Source: Engraulis encrasicolus
Taxonomy: Eukaryota > Chordata > Actinopteri > Clupeiformes > Engraulidae
Length of the DNA: 64,000 nucleotides
Assembly (NCBI RefSeq): GCF_034702125.1
Contig: NC_085868.1
Coordinates: 43,437,116 to 43,501,115 of the forward strand
Direction of reading: 5' to 3'
Shown: piece after piece, positions 51,900 through 64,000 of the stretch
Layout: every line of letters begins with the position of its first letter
Numbering within the stretch: the stretch's first letter is position 1
Translations under genes and position numbers: made by a program
The notes under the pieces: model-generated
Seen by the model: only the letters and a program-made list of their open reading frames with translations
Databases searched by the model: none
What the model was told of the DNA's origin: nothing

Positions 51900-52830
51900 G
51901 ATTAATGCGATTGAATCCTTTAGAAGTTACGTCGTCAGTGACTGGGCGCGCATTGTTGGCTCAAACACGCACGCACACACGCATACACACACAGAAGACC
52001 TGCCGTTCTGAAGCATGTACAGTTGTGAAAAAAATAAAGATCATAAAAAGTACACTTGTTACACTATTCTGAGAGAAAATAGGCTGTTCCTATGGTTTTC
52101 TTTTGCCTTAAAGGGACAATGTGCAGGAAATGGACAAAAAAGGTACTGCAACTATGCTGCTCATCGAAACTGGGTTGCCTATTGCCAAATTTGATCTTTA
52201 CATGAAAGTTTACTAAGTAATAAACACATTTTTTAGTATGGTCCAAGCACAATCATTTTTGCAGGTAAAAAATGGCTATTTTTGGATATTCAAAATGGCG
52301 GACCATGGAGTAGATCCCCCTTTTCATGTATGAAAAGTGCAATTTTTCCAGTCATAATGAATATTTAGAATTTGATGCTGGTGGTAAGTATTCATGAAAA
52401 AGGTAACATTAGTAAATGGGCAGCATGAATTCTGGAAATAAAAAACTAAAAATCTCACACAGTGTCCCTTTAAGAAATGTAAAAGTTTTTATCTTTTACC
52501 TGACATGTTTCGATGGTGTTACTTCCGTCTTCATCAGAGGGTCACTGTGATGTTGATGAGTCCACTCAGCATAGGGGATGTTTGTGGTTACAAGAAATTA
52601 AACGTACCGACTGGACTGAGGACACCATCAGGAATGCCTGTGTCTGTGGCACCCACTTTACATCCAAAGTTATAGTGACCATTCATTTTCTTATTCGGAA
52701 TAAAAAAAACACCTGGCTCATTTCTTTACAAATGTGCAGTACATGGTCGATCTTGCTTCAACAATGCGTGTGCAACCTGATTAGCTCACATCTGTGCAGA
52801 GAAGCCGACAGGGGGGACAAAGGGGCTCTT
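51900..52830. repeat. Repeat D, copy 1 (interrupted by a TTAA MITE)
   Basis: The outer parts match 62365-62800. Left: GAAGTTACGTCGTCAGTGACTG, CGCATTG.TGG, AAAAATAGATC-like and ACTATTC.GAGAGA.AA.AGGCTGTTC. Right: AAACGTACCGACTGGACTGA, GGAATGCCTGTGT, AAGTTATAGTGACCAT and ACACCTGGC. Between them this copy has about 450 bp more than copy 2, including the MITE at 52112-52469 and a TGACATGTTTCGATGG / TCTTCATCAGAGGGTCA segment. Read on the minus strand both copies share GHYNF and TGIPD.VLSPVGT-like residues, but differences are mostly amino-acid changing and this copy has stops. Confidence 0.75.
52112..52469. mobile_element. TTAA-flanked MITE (AGGGACACTGTG family, full copy)
   Basis: TTAA at 52108-52111 and 52470-52473. 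Ends AGGGACAATGTG and CACAGTGTCCCT are short inverted repeats; the interior is not palindromic and includes CAAAATGGCGGACCATGG, a motif shared (CGCCATTTTGAAT) with 22879-23212. 358 bp, non-coding. Confidence 0.88.
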
Positions 52831-53169
52831 GTCCTACGCCCAGGGAGAGAGGGGCCCACAATTGGATCCTCATTACATTGTATTGATTGGGTTTGAGGCC
52901 CTTTCAGATGTCATTGTCCCGGGCCCAGCCAAAGCTGTCAGTGGCCTTGTATCTGTGTACAAACAGTAAAAGGAGTCTATAGAGTCTTCCCTTCTTTTTG
53001 TTTTCACTCTATTTCAATATAATAAGGACCTACCTACATCATCATGGAAACATCCGGACACGCATCTGAAAACGATTTTGAAAATGCGCTCTTTCATCAA
53101 TTATAATTCAATAAAGTCACTGCTTGTTAAACATTAAAGCTTTATCTTATATCACAAAATGATGCACTC
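52831..53169. other. Unique sequence, no gene seen
   Basis: A GGGGCCCA / TGGGCCC-rich piece at 52828-52935 loosely recalls the CAGGGCTGG family but no termini were found. Confidence 0.3.
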
Positions 53170-53480
53170 TTGTGGATGTTGATATCAAAATATTGATCAC
53201 ATCTCGTTCAGTGTCAGCACTGACGGCGCCTGAACGAGGCATCTGGGGGAAGACTAGAGTGCCTATTTGGGTTTATGTCTCCCCACAGATTTGCATCTCA
53301 TGTCACATGGGCAGCCCTTATCACATTTACCGCCATTATCCCCCTCATCTCAATAAACCTTTCAATTATACTCTCATGGGGAGAAAGAAATGGACACCGA
53401 CTACATCGAGCATAGCTGTGAATTATGCAAATGCCACTGCAATTGTGATGTCTTTGCATGTGCATAGTGGGTCCATAAGC
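53170..53480. other. Unique stretch with conserved-non-coding texture
   Basis: Non-repetitive DNA including CATTTACCGCCATTATCC, GATATCAAAATATTGATCA (a near palindrome) and CTCATTTC-like motifs. A 103-codon plus frame spans it without a domain. Regulatory role is a guess. Confidence 0.2.
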
Positions 53481-53596
53481 TGACAGTCAGCCATGCTCCA
53501 GGCAATCTCTGCGGTGAGCCATGTCTGCGATTCAGATGAATGATCAATGCATCATCAGTTTTGTATAGACACATGCCTATACATGTTTTTTTTTTG

Positions 53597-53757
53597 TAAA
53601 CATGGTGTTGTGAGGATGGGCAAGACACTGGCAGCCAATCACGTGAGCTATTTTTTTCCACCGACAGCAGTTTCCAACAATCAGAGGTTGAGTTGTGCAC
53701 AGCCAGGGCCACGAAGCCAGGGGAAAATAAAAAAAGAAAACCCATGTATGCAATGAG
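53597..53757. repeat. Dispersed repeat C, copy 2
   Basis: Related to 38590-38730 in the same strand and order. It has an extra CCACGAAGCCAGGGG segment. Confidence 0.75.
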
Positions 53758-54192
53758 CCCACATTCTCACTTCCTCTCCCTCTCTCGCCTCCCTCCTCCT
53801 CCACTCAACTCTTCTGCACATGTCTTGATAAAATCACTCATTCGCTCATTAATACATGATTAAATATAAGGCAGAGACAGCACAATATGTAAACTCATTT
53901 GCACAATCTTGCTCAATCATTTCATGCAAGACACCTCATCATTAATTGTGAGAGACATGGGCATTACATTTCAGGACGAGTTAACCATCATTTCATCGTT
54001 TTTCCTCAGTGATCTATTATATTTGTAAGGGAATTGATTGAAATCGAGATACAAAAAATTACAACAATAAATATGTGAATGGCATTTAGCCTTGGATCCT
54101 GATGAGTCTGACATATCAGGCATCGTATACTGTAGATCAACCACTCTACCAAAGAGATAAAAGAATAAAAGATAAAAGAAAACAGACAGAGG
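53758..54192. other. Unique sequence, no gene seen
   Basis: AT-rich and featureless. Confidence 0.35.
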
Positions 54193-54370
54193 AGCGCCCT
54201 GCCATGACTCAAACGGTAGGGCACTGCACTGTTACACCGGGGACGCAGGTTCGATTCCCAACCCAAGGTCATTTACAGATCCTCCCCAGTCTCTCTCTCC
54301 CACTCATTTCCTGTCCGATTCTTCACTGTCCAGTTCAAATAAAGTTGAACACCCTCCGCCCCTGCCAAAA
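54193..54370 (+). mobile_element. tRNA-derived SINE
   Basis: An A box-like TGACTCAAACGG (54205-54216) and a perfect polymerase III B box GGTTCGATTCC (54248-54258) lie 32 bp apart, the spacing of a tRNA-type internal promoter. The tRNA-like head is followed by a CTCTCTCTCCCACTCATTTCC body and a tail ending AATAAAGTTGAA and an A-run. A mature tRNA fold is not expected: the 3' acceptor side is missing. Transcription from its own promoter is possible, but current activity cannot be judged. Confidence 0.85.
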
Positions 54371-54465
54371 AAAGGAGTACCCAGTGGAACTATGATATAA
54401 GGCTTGCTTGCTAATGTGAATGACAGGCAAGTGTATTTTTCTCAAACTACTGCACTTGCAGTAAC

Positions 54466-55106
<641 letters not shown>

Positions 55107-55110
55107 TTAA

Positions 55111-55255
55111 AGGGACACTGTGTGAGATTTTTAGTTGTTTATTTCCAGAATTCATGCTGCCCATTCACTAATGTTACCTTTTTCATGAACACTTACCACC
55201 ACCATCAAATTCTAAGTATTCATTATGACTGATTGCACTTTATGTACATGAAAAG
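55111..55255. mobile_element. End fragment of the AGGGACACTGTG TTAA MITE family
   Basis: TTAA (55107-55110) then AGGGACACTGTGTGAGATTT and a body that is the reverse complement of the right half of 52112-52469 (CAGAATTCATGCTGCCCATT, TTACCTTTTTCATGAA, ACCACCACCATCAAATTC). The other end is absent. Confidence 0.8.
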
Positions 55256-56638
55256 TCATCCTGATGAACAAAGAGGGAGGAAACAAGTCATCAGTTTAGA
55301 AATCAATGGCGTTTTTTTACATTTTCCTTATTATATGGCTATACAAAGGCTGAAGCATCAGTTGAATCATTTCTTTGCTCTAATACATATGGAAGACACC
55401 TTTACACAGCTACAATGTCCAGAAAAAGTTTCAAAGAAATTTTGAGTGTGCATAAGGTTATATGTTTGAGACATGGTTTTGTCTATGTAAATTACCATAT
55501 TCTCTGATCTTGTGATTTCATGAACCCAGAAATGTTGAGTACCCTATTTTTTTTATGTTTTTTTCCAGAAATATCATCTATGGGCCTAATGGATATAATT
55601 TAGCTTGGTTTCCCAAATTTTCACTTAGAGCAATTTCCATAATTAGCATAAATATACTGTATTATTATGGTAAGACTACTACAAGTGAATAGGCTAAAAA
55701 AATTAAAATATAGATATCACCATGAAACTTTCTCAGTTGATTACTGATGATGAGAGAAGAAAAAAATGTATTGGATGTTTTCTGTATTTTGATGTTTACA
55801 TATGCAAATGAGGGCATACATCATATTTAGCATATACGTATGTAAGTTTGACCAATTTTTAGCAAAACAATAAAATGTTCAAATTCATTTTTTTTTTGCT
55901 TTAGATGAGGGACAAGTATGTGCAAGATGTAAATAAATTGGAATGAACCCCAAAAAATAATTTATATAGTAATATTTCTAGATAACCTCCTTGGGGTCAT
56001 AAATGACCCCGCTTGGTCAGATTAGTCGCAAAAACAGGCAGGTCGCTTGAGGGTTAAATGATTTTTTAAAAGTTAATTTGGCCACAAACTGATCACTGAC
56101 AACCACACATCCTCTTTCAAGGAGCAGCCGCTCAAACCCACAGTTTCCCACCCAATTAAGCAGTTTAAGATGGCCGTCAGTGGATAAAAAAAATGGTATG
56201 GGGTGTTTTTTTGTAGTAGATTTATGGCCATTGAAATAATCAATAGAATTTTGTTCAAAATGCGTGGCATTTAATGGCTCCAGCCGATTTTAGAACATTT
56301 TTGTGGGGGGCTGGAAAGTAGCATCATATCTGGCAGACCTGGCACCATCATCATCAGCAGCACCAGAAGCCCCCACCCAGCCCCCGCCCTCTGCTCTACA
56401 AAGGTGAGGTTCAGGTCGACTTGCAGTGCCCTCAGATAATACCTTAGATCAACAATGGGACAGTTGGAGAAAAAATTGATCCAGGAAGCTAGTAGTTAGT
56501 CTTCACAAGTCACGACATGCAACAAACAAGGCCGCAGGCCGTACCCGAAAGGGTTGGTCTTTCCCCTGGTGCACTATGGCATTGGAAAAGAAATGCTAAA
56601 TACTGTCATGCATGGCCCTCTGCCGACCAATATGTTTA
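55256..56638. other. Mostly unique AT-rich sequence, no gene seen
   Basis: A possible single end of another TTAA-type element lies at 55985-56056: CCTTGGGGTCATAAATGACCCC (a small palindrome) then GCTTGAGGGTTAA. Its partner end was not found. Confidence 0.35.
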
Positions 56639-57160
56639 AAGGTGCACTAAGTAGGATGGGGGGTCTATCTGTATGCCTACAAATATATGCTGCCACATGA
56701 AAACACGCTCCGTGCCAGGCTGATGTGTGGTCATTGGGGCTAAATCACAGCCTTGAATAACGCCCCTCTATTGGATGTGCATCAGGTATTAATGGAGCAA
56801 TTAGCCTGGCTGGGCTCGACTAGCTTTATTGCTTAGCATGCCTCTGCCTGTCACTAATGCACTGTGTGATGGAGAGGCACGACAGACAGCCGTCAAAGAG
56901 TCACATATGCCGCCACTGAGCCGAGACGTGAAGAGCATTACAGCACGACGCCAAGTGAAACTCCTCATTTTTATTTGTTTGTTTCTTCATGGATTATAAA
57001 TCTAGCCTTATGTGCAATTTGCATGGGGTTTAATCCCTCCGTTGATGGCTGTTTAAACAAACAAACAATGTGAGTTCATCCTTTCCCAGCGCCTTAATGA
57101 TGGCACTTGATTATTTACTACTGAAGTGTATAGTTTGGTTGCCGTCACAGTTATTGTTGT
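56639..57160. other. Unique stretch with conserved-non-coding texture
   Basis: After a TTAAAGGTGCACTAAGTAGG MITE-like start at about 56637, the region from about 56700 to 57160 is non-repetitive. It contains GGTATTAATGGAGCAATTAG, AATCTAGCCTTATGTGCAAT and CCTTAATGATGGCACTTGAT-like strings. TAAT cores are frequent. It reads like vertebrate enhancer DNA to me, but this is not tested. Confidence 0.25.
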
Positions 57161-57336
57161 TTCCATCTGTCACTTCCTGTTTGGCTTCAGAAGGTTCAGA
57201 ACCAAAGAATGCCTTATGAATGCTAACAAATAATGTGAAATATGGTTAATCGGTCTGAGAACATAATTATTGAAGAAGCAACACCTCTCGTGGATTATGG
57301 AAAATGATCGTCCGACAGCCAGTCCGATAGACGAAT

Positions 57337-59318
<1,982 letters not shown>

Positions 59319-59563
59319 GGGCCTCATGTACAACACTTACTTATGCACAAAAAAGCTCCGTAAGTAACTTTCCACGAACATTTTCAGATGTACCAATACT
59401 GACTTAACATGAAAAAGTGCACGTTTACTAAATTCCATGTGAAATTGGACATGCCACATGAATCAGCATGAACACATGTTTATGTGTGGAATGATACATT
59501 TAAAATTTTCACTTACGCAACGATTCAGTAAAAAATCTGTGGAAGTCTTTGTACATGAGGCCC
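59319..59563. mobile_element. MITE, GGGCCTCATGTACA ends
   Basis: Left GGGCCTCATGTACAACACTT and right AAGTCTTTGTACATGAGGCCC are inverted repeats with one small indel. CAT borders each side, so a 3-bp duplication is possible. The body has CTTACTTATGCAC-like and ACTTACGCAACG inner inverted motifs. About 245 bp, non-coding. Confidence 0.8.
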
Positions 59564-59802
59564 CATGGCATGTCTTTGGGTGCCTCTGTGCTATTGATCA
59601 CCCCAGTCATGATCAATAAACTGATGATTTGCTCCCGATCTGTGGGTGCTTTGTACAACTGTGTTGAGCAGAAAATAATTTTCCACTATCGGTGTAATGT
59701 GTTTTTGTAGACCCAAGTTAGCCAGAGTGACATTGCAGCTCTGCTGATGAGGCCGATTAATCTTGGCATAATATTACAAGGACACAGGAAAGTACGGAGC
59801 CC

Positions 59803-59999
59803 TACAAATGACATGTGAGAGTTAAAAAAAATACGTGTTTCTTGTGTGTACCAGAAACTTTCTCATAGCCACCAGATACTTTCTCGTGCAGAGTGCACAG
59901 TTTCAGGTGCACACGCAAAAGTTTCTGGTGCTCACAAGAATATTTCTGGTGCACACAAGCAACACTTGGGTATTCTTTTTACACTCACATGTCATTGTA
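59803..59999. mobile_element. MITE with TTTCTGGTG internal repeats
   Basis: Ends TACAAATGACATGTGAG and CTCACATGTCATTGTA are inverted and continue into a T/A-run plus ATACG/GTATT. TA at both tips would fit a TA target as in Tc1/mariner-type MITEs. The body consists of alternating CCAGAAACTTTCTC and GTTTCTGGTGC.CAC units in both orientations, so it can fold in many registers. Confidence 0.7.
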
Positions 60000-60993
60000 C
60001 AGGCTCGGTAGGAAATGGGCAAATTAGGACATGCACCAAAATGTTTGATTTGACACATTGCACATGTTAGTCATAATAATCTTTTGAGGACTGTTGTTCA
60101 GCCTGAAGTTCAGGGTTGGGTGTGACCTTTCACATTGTGTAAAACAAGTTTAAAAAAGCGATATATAGTGATATAAACAAATATTCCTTAAGGTCCACTC
60201 ATCAAGCAAAGGTGTCAATAATGTTTGATTTGAGTCACTGCATTTTAATCAACTTTGCATCAAGAGGATATGCAGAACGTCAGAACAGCAATCAGGTAAG
60301 TGAAGGCCTTTGTATTCATGATAATGAATAGCATAGATAAGCAGTACTAGCCAGGCTGTGCCCTCCGAAGAGATTTGAACATCGATGATAATTTGGCTTA
60401 TACAGTAGGCCTGCATCTAATTAGTCAAAGATATACTGTATGATATAGGCTCCTGTATATGTAAGATATACTGTATATACAGTCTTTCAAAGCACTGAAC
60501 TTAGAGCACATGGTCAAACAATAACTCATTTATTTGACAGATGTGTTGTACTATGCCTAGTAACGTTACCTTAATGTTACGTGTATATAGATTTCAATGC
60601 TGCCCTATGTGAATTATTTATTAGTTTATGATATATTACTTTATATAATATTGCATTACATGACATTACATTATATTATTATACATTTGCTCATTCACTT
60701 GTATTTTCACTCATATTCATAACACATATGTGTGCATACGGCTGGCCTCTACTCAACTAGCTTTTTGGTGCCAGCATGTTCGCCAAGAGCCAATTCCCAA
60801 AGGTACGCCTTCTCCAGTGTGTTATTTTCAGATCCATAACATATTTCTGTCTGTTATTTTTGCTTCAGCAAATATGTTTCATTTTTTGGATCGACTCACT
60901 CCACTCAGAGCTATTGCTGGAACCACAAATAAAACAGTGAGCCGGGGACATATGTTTCTCATATCACTGTGGAAGACTGGAAAATGTTTCTGA
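60000..60993. other. Unique AT-rich sequence, no gene seen
   Basis: Short TATACTGTAT-like palindromes near 60430-60480. No gene recognised. Confidence 0.4.
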
Positions 60994-61002
60994 ATTTTCT
61001 GG

Positions 61003-61499
61003 AGAGGGGGTTAGATCATTTAGTGGCATTTGGCATGTGCCAGTGACATGCGGAAGTGCCGCAGTGGCATGTCCATTGATTTTATACTAGAATCACTGAC
61101 CTAATTATTATAATAATTGTAGTTATATTTATTTTTATCAATTATTATTTTTTGATTATTTATGTATTCTAGGTCTGTAATTACAACAATTAACAGACAT
61201 GTCAAGTGCTGTCACGATTGCGCATGCCACGTGCCGTCACGGTTACGGTTACTATAGCTACAGTGGCTACTGCGATGTCGTACTATGCCTAAACCAAAAC
61301 TCATTCCTAAACCTAACCTGTCAGTGAAAAATGTGTGTACACCAATCTATAAACATGTGGAACTGTGCCTAAACCAAAACTCATTCCTAAAGCTAGCCTG
61401 ACAGTGAAAAAAACGTGCTTTATAATAGCATGCCAGTGATGTCACTTCCGCATGTCACTGGCACATGTCACATGCCACTAAAGGATCTAACTCCTACTG
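61003..61499. mobile_element. Long-TIR element with 9-bp target duplication (MULE-like)
   Basis: Ends AGAGGGGGTTAGATC and GATCTAACTCCTACTG begin inverted arms of about 50 bp (TTTAGTGGCAT, GTGCCAGTGACATGCGGAAG and complements). ATTTTCTGG flanks both sides (60994-61002, 61500-61508), an exact 9-bp duplication, typical of Mutator-like elements. Inside, a unit CTAAACCAAAACTCATTCCT is tandemly duplicated (about 61287 and 61371). 497 bp, no transposase. Confidence 0.8.
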
Positions 61500-61576
61500 A
61501 TTTTCTGGTCAAAGGACCTGCAGTGACAAATCTTGGAGGAACGTCAGACACCTGGGGGAGTGGAGGAGATTTAAGG

Positions 61577-61700
61577 GAGTAGAGTAGAGTAGAGTAGAGT
61601 AGAGTAGAGTAGAGTAGAGTAGAGTACTTGTATTAATCCTGAAATTAAGGTGTCTGTCAGCTTACATAAATACACATATATAAAACACACAGAAATACCT
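61577..61700. repeat. (AGAGT)n array and adjoining LINE-like tail
   Basis: About ten AGAGT units (61577-61626) followed by ACTTGTATTAATCCTGAAATTAAGGTGTC. On the minus strand this is a non-coding 3' end followed by a pentanucleotide tail, as in some LINE 3' ends I recall from fish. The array itself is certain; the LINE link is not. Confidence 0.7.
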
Positions 61701-61986
61701 TATATACATAATTGTATTCTTGAGTATTACCAGCTGCCTTACATACACACTTGCTCTCTCTCACACACAACCCTTTGTGCAGCCTACCTGTACATGCCAT
61801 GATTTCAATGTAGAACAATGAAGTGCAAATTAAGACTTCACATATCCTGCCAAGCACGAGTAAACTAATTGCGTTTTGGAATTTGTTATGACTGCTCTGT
61901 GATTTACACACCAAAGGCCACATTCGGATTTCCACATCAATCATGGATCAGTGGATTTCTGCAAGATTACACAATTTCCATTTTCC
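61701..61986. other. Unique sequence, no gene seen
   Basis: Nothing recognised. Confidence 0.3.
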
Positions 61987-62090
61987 GTGTGTGTGTCCGT
62001 GCGTGTGTGTGTGTCCGTGTGTGTGTGTGTGCGTGCGTGTGTGCGTGCGTGTGTGTGCGTACGTGTGTGTGTGTCCGTGCGCGTGAGTTA
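61987..62090. repeat. Degenerate GT/GCGT/GTCC microsatellite
   Basis: GT with many CCGTG and GCGTGCG interruptions, much more decayed than the other GT tracts in the window. Confidence 0.93.
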
Positions 62091-62290
62091 TGTATGAATG
62101 GCGGTGAAAGAAAATGTGTGTTTGAGGTCTCGTAGAGTGGGTTAACTCATCTGCTGCTGCACCGTCTGTGTCCGCGGCTTGCGGAGCAGATTGCTAATGA
62201 CTTGTTAAGGGATTCCACATGCTGCTTCACACCTTGCTGGCATATTCTCCACAGCTGGAGACAATGAGGGTGGTGTAAAAGGATATGTCC
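62091..62290. other. Unique stretch with conserved-non-coding texture
   Basis: Contains CATCTGCTGCTGCACCGTC, GCAGATTGCTAATGACTTG and CACAGCTGGAG (an E-box CAGCTG). Not repetitive within the window. Speculative regulatory DNA. Confidence 0.2.
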
Positions 62291-62364
62291 TACATATAGA
62301 GTACCTCATCACAGCCTCATCACAGAGGGGAGGTGGACGGTATTTACTTCCCTATTAACCCCTT

Positions 62365-62830
62365 TCGAAGTCACGTTGTCACTGACTGTGCGCACATTGG
62401 TGGCCCAAACAAACACACACACCAACAGACAGTGCAGACCCTGAATAGAGAAGACACACTGTCCCGAAGTGTGTATGGTTGTAAAAAATAGAGATCCTAA
62501 AAGTACACGTGTTAGACTATTCAGAGAGATAACAGGCTGTTCTAGAAGCATAGGAGATGCTTGTGGATACAAGCAAATAAACGTACCAACTGGACTGAGG
62601 ACATCATCAGGAATGCCTGTGTTTCTGGCGCCAAATTCATATCTGAAGTTATAGTGACCATCCATGTTTTTTATCTCTGAAAAAACACCTGGCGTGTTTA
62701 TGTACAAAGGTGCTGTGGTCGATTCTGCGACGACAATGCGCTCACAGCCCGATTACGTCACATCTGTGTACTCGTAGAGGGGTCTGTTAGACAAGAGGAG
62801 CAAAGACGTGGCCATTGGTGTCAAAGACTG
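62365..62830. repeat. Repeat D, copy 2 (uninterrupted)
   Basis: The shorter, uninterrupted relative of 51900-52830. On the minus strand it keeps one long open frame (62707-62309, 132 codons) with GHYNFRYEFGARNTGIPDD, which matches no family I know. A GGTACG at the end of VLSPVG in both copies could be a splice donor. I cannot tell whether it derives from a gene or a repeat. Confidence 0.6.
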
Positions 62831-62910
62831 GGTTAGTTATGTTAGAACGTATTTGTACCTTAATCTTGTTTTTTTACCCCACTTTGCCATCCTAACACAC
62901 AGGCGCGCAC

Positions 62911-63090
62911 CAGGGCTGAATGGGGGGAGAAATAGGGCCCAACCACTTTAGACTGAAAGGGGCCCCTCATAATTAGTGGTGGTTGATTTTTTAAATTATT
63001 ATTTTATTTACATTTCTGAAAATGGGGGCCCACGAGGGTGCAGGGTCCACCGGAAAATGCCTGCCATGCCAGATGGCCAGTCCAGCCCTG
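62911..63090. mobile_element. CAGGGCTGG-family MITE (copy 4)
   Basis: Starts CAGGGCTGAATGGGGGGAG and ends CAGTCCAGCCCTG; body follows copies 1 and 3 but lacks the GGCGCAGA..CTCACCGGTG segment. The flanks do not show a clean duplication, and a CA tract has grown 9 bp beyond the right end. Confidence 0.85.
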
Positions 63091-63096
63091 GCCCGT

Positions 63097-63098
<2 letters not shown>

Positions 63099-63195
<97 letters not shown>

Positions 63196-63275
63196 ACACA
63201 CCACACACAACACACCACACGCATACATGCATGCATGTGCACACACCACCACACCACACCACACCACACCACACA
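63099..63275. repeat. (CA)n microsatellite followed by (ACACC)n
   Basis: Pure CA to about 63193, then ACACC/ACACCAC variants to about 63275 with a GCATGCATGC insert. Confidence 0.96.
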
Positions 63276-64000
63276 ATCACATTCTGACTTCCATTCATAT
63301 TAACCATGACAATAATAAACTGTGCCCCTAGCAAGATAATTCCCAGACCTCAACCTGTCAGTAAGGAAATGTTTTTACATTTACACACAATACGTTAGAT
63401 GAGTTTATCAGTGCAAAAGTGCAAATTGCAGAGCAGTTATTTGCCACAATCTTTATCTCTCAGCGACAGATCTTGCTGGGCCCGTCCTTTAAATGAAGTT
63501 ATTGAACTATTGGCTTCAGAATGAGAAGCATGCTTATCATCATGAAATAAAGCTACATCTTCAGAGTTAATGTCTAGTGAACAATTTCTGGGTATTTGTG
63601 GACATTTGCCTGACTCATTGAGGCTATCAAACACGATCACCCTCCAGGGGAAAATTAAGATGCCCTTGTTTCTAAACTTCCTTTTTAATTATGGAATGAT
63701 TCTCAAAATATTATATTGCTATGGAATCTTTGGAACTATCTGCCTGCCAATTATTTAATTAATTGCTTTATTCATTTACATAGCAGGGCTGTCCCTCTAA
63801 TATTTGCAGCTGTTATTTATTTATTAATTTCAGCATTTTATTTAGTCATTTATTTAACCAGCCTCCCGCCTGCTGCATTTTTCCTGTACTGACTCATCGA
63901 TTTTGCACTTCATTACAGCTCCCCAACATGAAATAAAAGGGAAAAAAATGTGTGAGTAGTGATAGTACTTTTACAAGCACATCGTTCACCAATCTCCACG
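63276..64000. other. Unique AT-rich sequence, no gene seen
   Basis: The stretch about 63700-63900 has TTAATTAATTG and repeated TTTATTTA/TTATTTAT motifs and could be conserved non-coding DNA. No coding frame is supported. Confidence 0.35.

Noticed and set aside
52828..52935. Fifth CAGGGCTGG-family MITE
   Set aside because: Only shares GGGGCCCA-type strings; termini absent.
54193..54270. Functional tRNA gene
   Set aside because: It has A and B boxes but no acceptor or anticodon structure, and continues into a SINE body and tail.
55985..56056. Complete TTAA element
   Set aside because: Only one possible end was found.

Overview
The window looks like non-coding, transposon-rich nuclear DNA from a vertebrate, most likely a ray-finned (teleost) fish. 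The evidence is very long CA/GT and CT/GA microsatellites roughly every 2-3 kb, many short terminal-inverted-repeat (TIR) elements, tRNA-derived SINE sequence, and LINE 3' tails of types I know from fish. I cannot name the species. No host protein-coding gene, rRNA, functional tRNA, CRISPR array or prokaryotic feature can be supported. Nearly all long open frames are microsatellites read in frame (His-Thr, Cys-Val, Ser-Leu or Arg-Glu repeats) or broken transposon proteins.

Layout. 1-5 kb: a diverged local duplication, a PIF/Harbinger-like fragment and long microsatellites. 5-10.3 kb: hAT-type non-autonomous elements (5665-6103, 9327-9607), a TIR element holding a short telomere-like tract (7581-7801), and a copy of a CAGGGCTGG-ended family with a 70-bp internal hairpin. 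10.7-14.3 kb: an exact 50-bp-period minisatellite, a decayed hAT element with remnants of a TTF/ZMYM-type zinc-finger transposase N-terminus, and a 925-bp TTAA-flanked element. 14.9 kb: a 108-bp palindrome. 16.9-24.9 kb: TTAA/TTAG-flanked elements, including a 2.3-kb one with internal inverted arms, and a hAT element with a perfect 8-bp target-site duplication. 27.6-30.5 kb: a broken minus-strand non-LTR retrotransposon with zinc finger and YMDD reverse transcriptase but no visible endonuclease, next to an L2-like 3' tail. 32-37 kb: two hAT-type elements with perfect 8-bp duplications, a TTAA element, and an 892-bp near-perfect inverted repeat. 43.9-45.4 kb: a nested stack of three mobile elements. 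48-64 kb: further elements, a tRNA-type SINE, a paired duplication with one copy interrupted, a TIR element with a 9-bp duplication, and several unique stretches that read like vertebrate conserved non-coding DNA.

There is no operon or pathway here. The elements are related by insertion history: TTAA-flanked families (at least seven loci), hAT-type 8-bp-duplication families (at least five) and a family with 3-bp duplications. All are non-autonomous or broken, so they would have depended on enzymes encoded elsewhere. The strongest candidates for new biology are the 892-bp hairpin element (36105-36996), the nested stack (43956-45363), the 2.3-kb inverted-arm element (17711-20007), the 52 kb / 62 kb repeat pair and the over-represented palindrome TAGGCCTA. 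All alignments were done by eye. Family names rest on termini, duplication length and recalled motifs, not on database searches.
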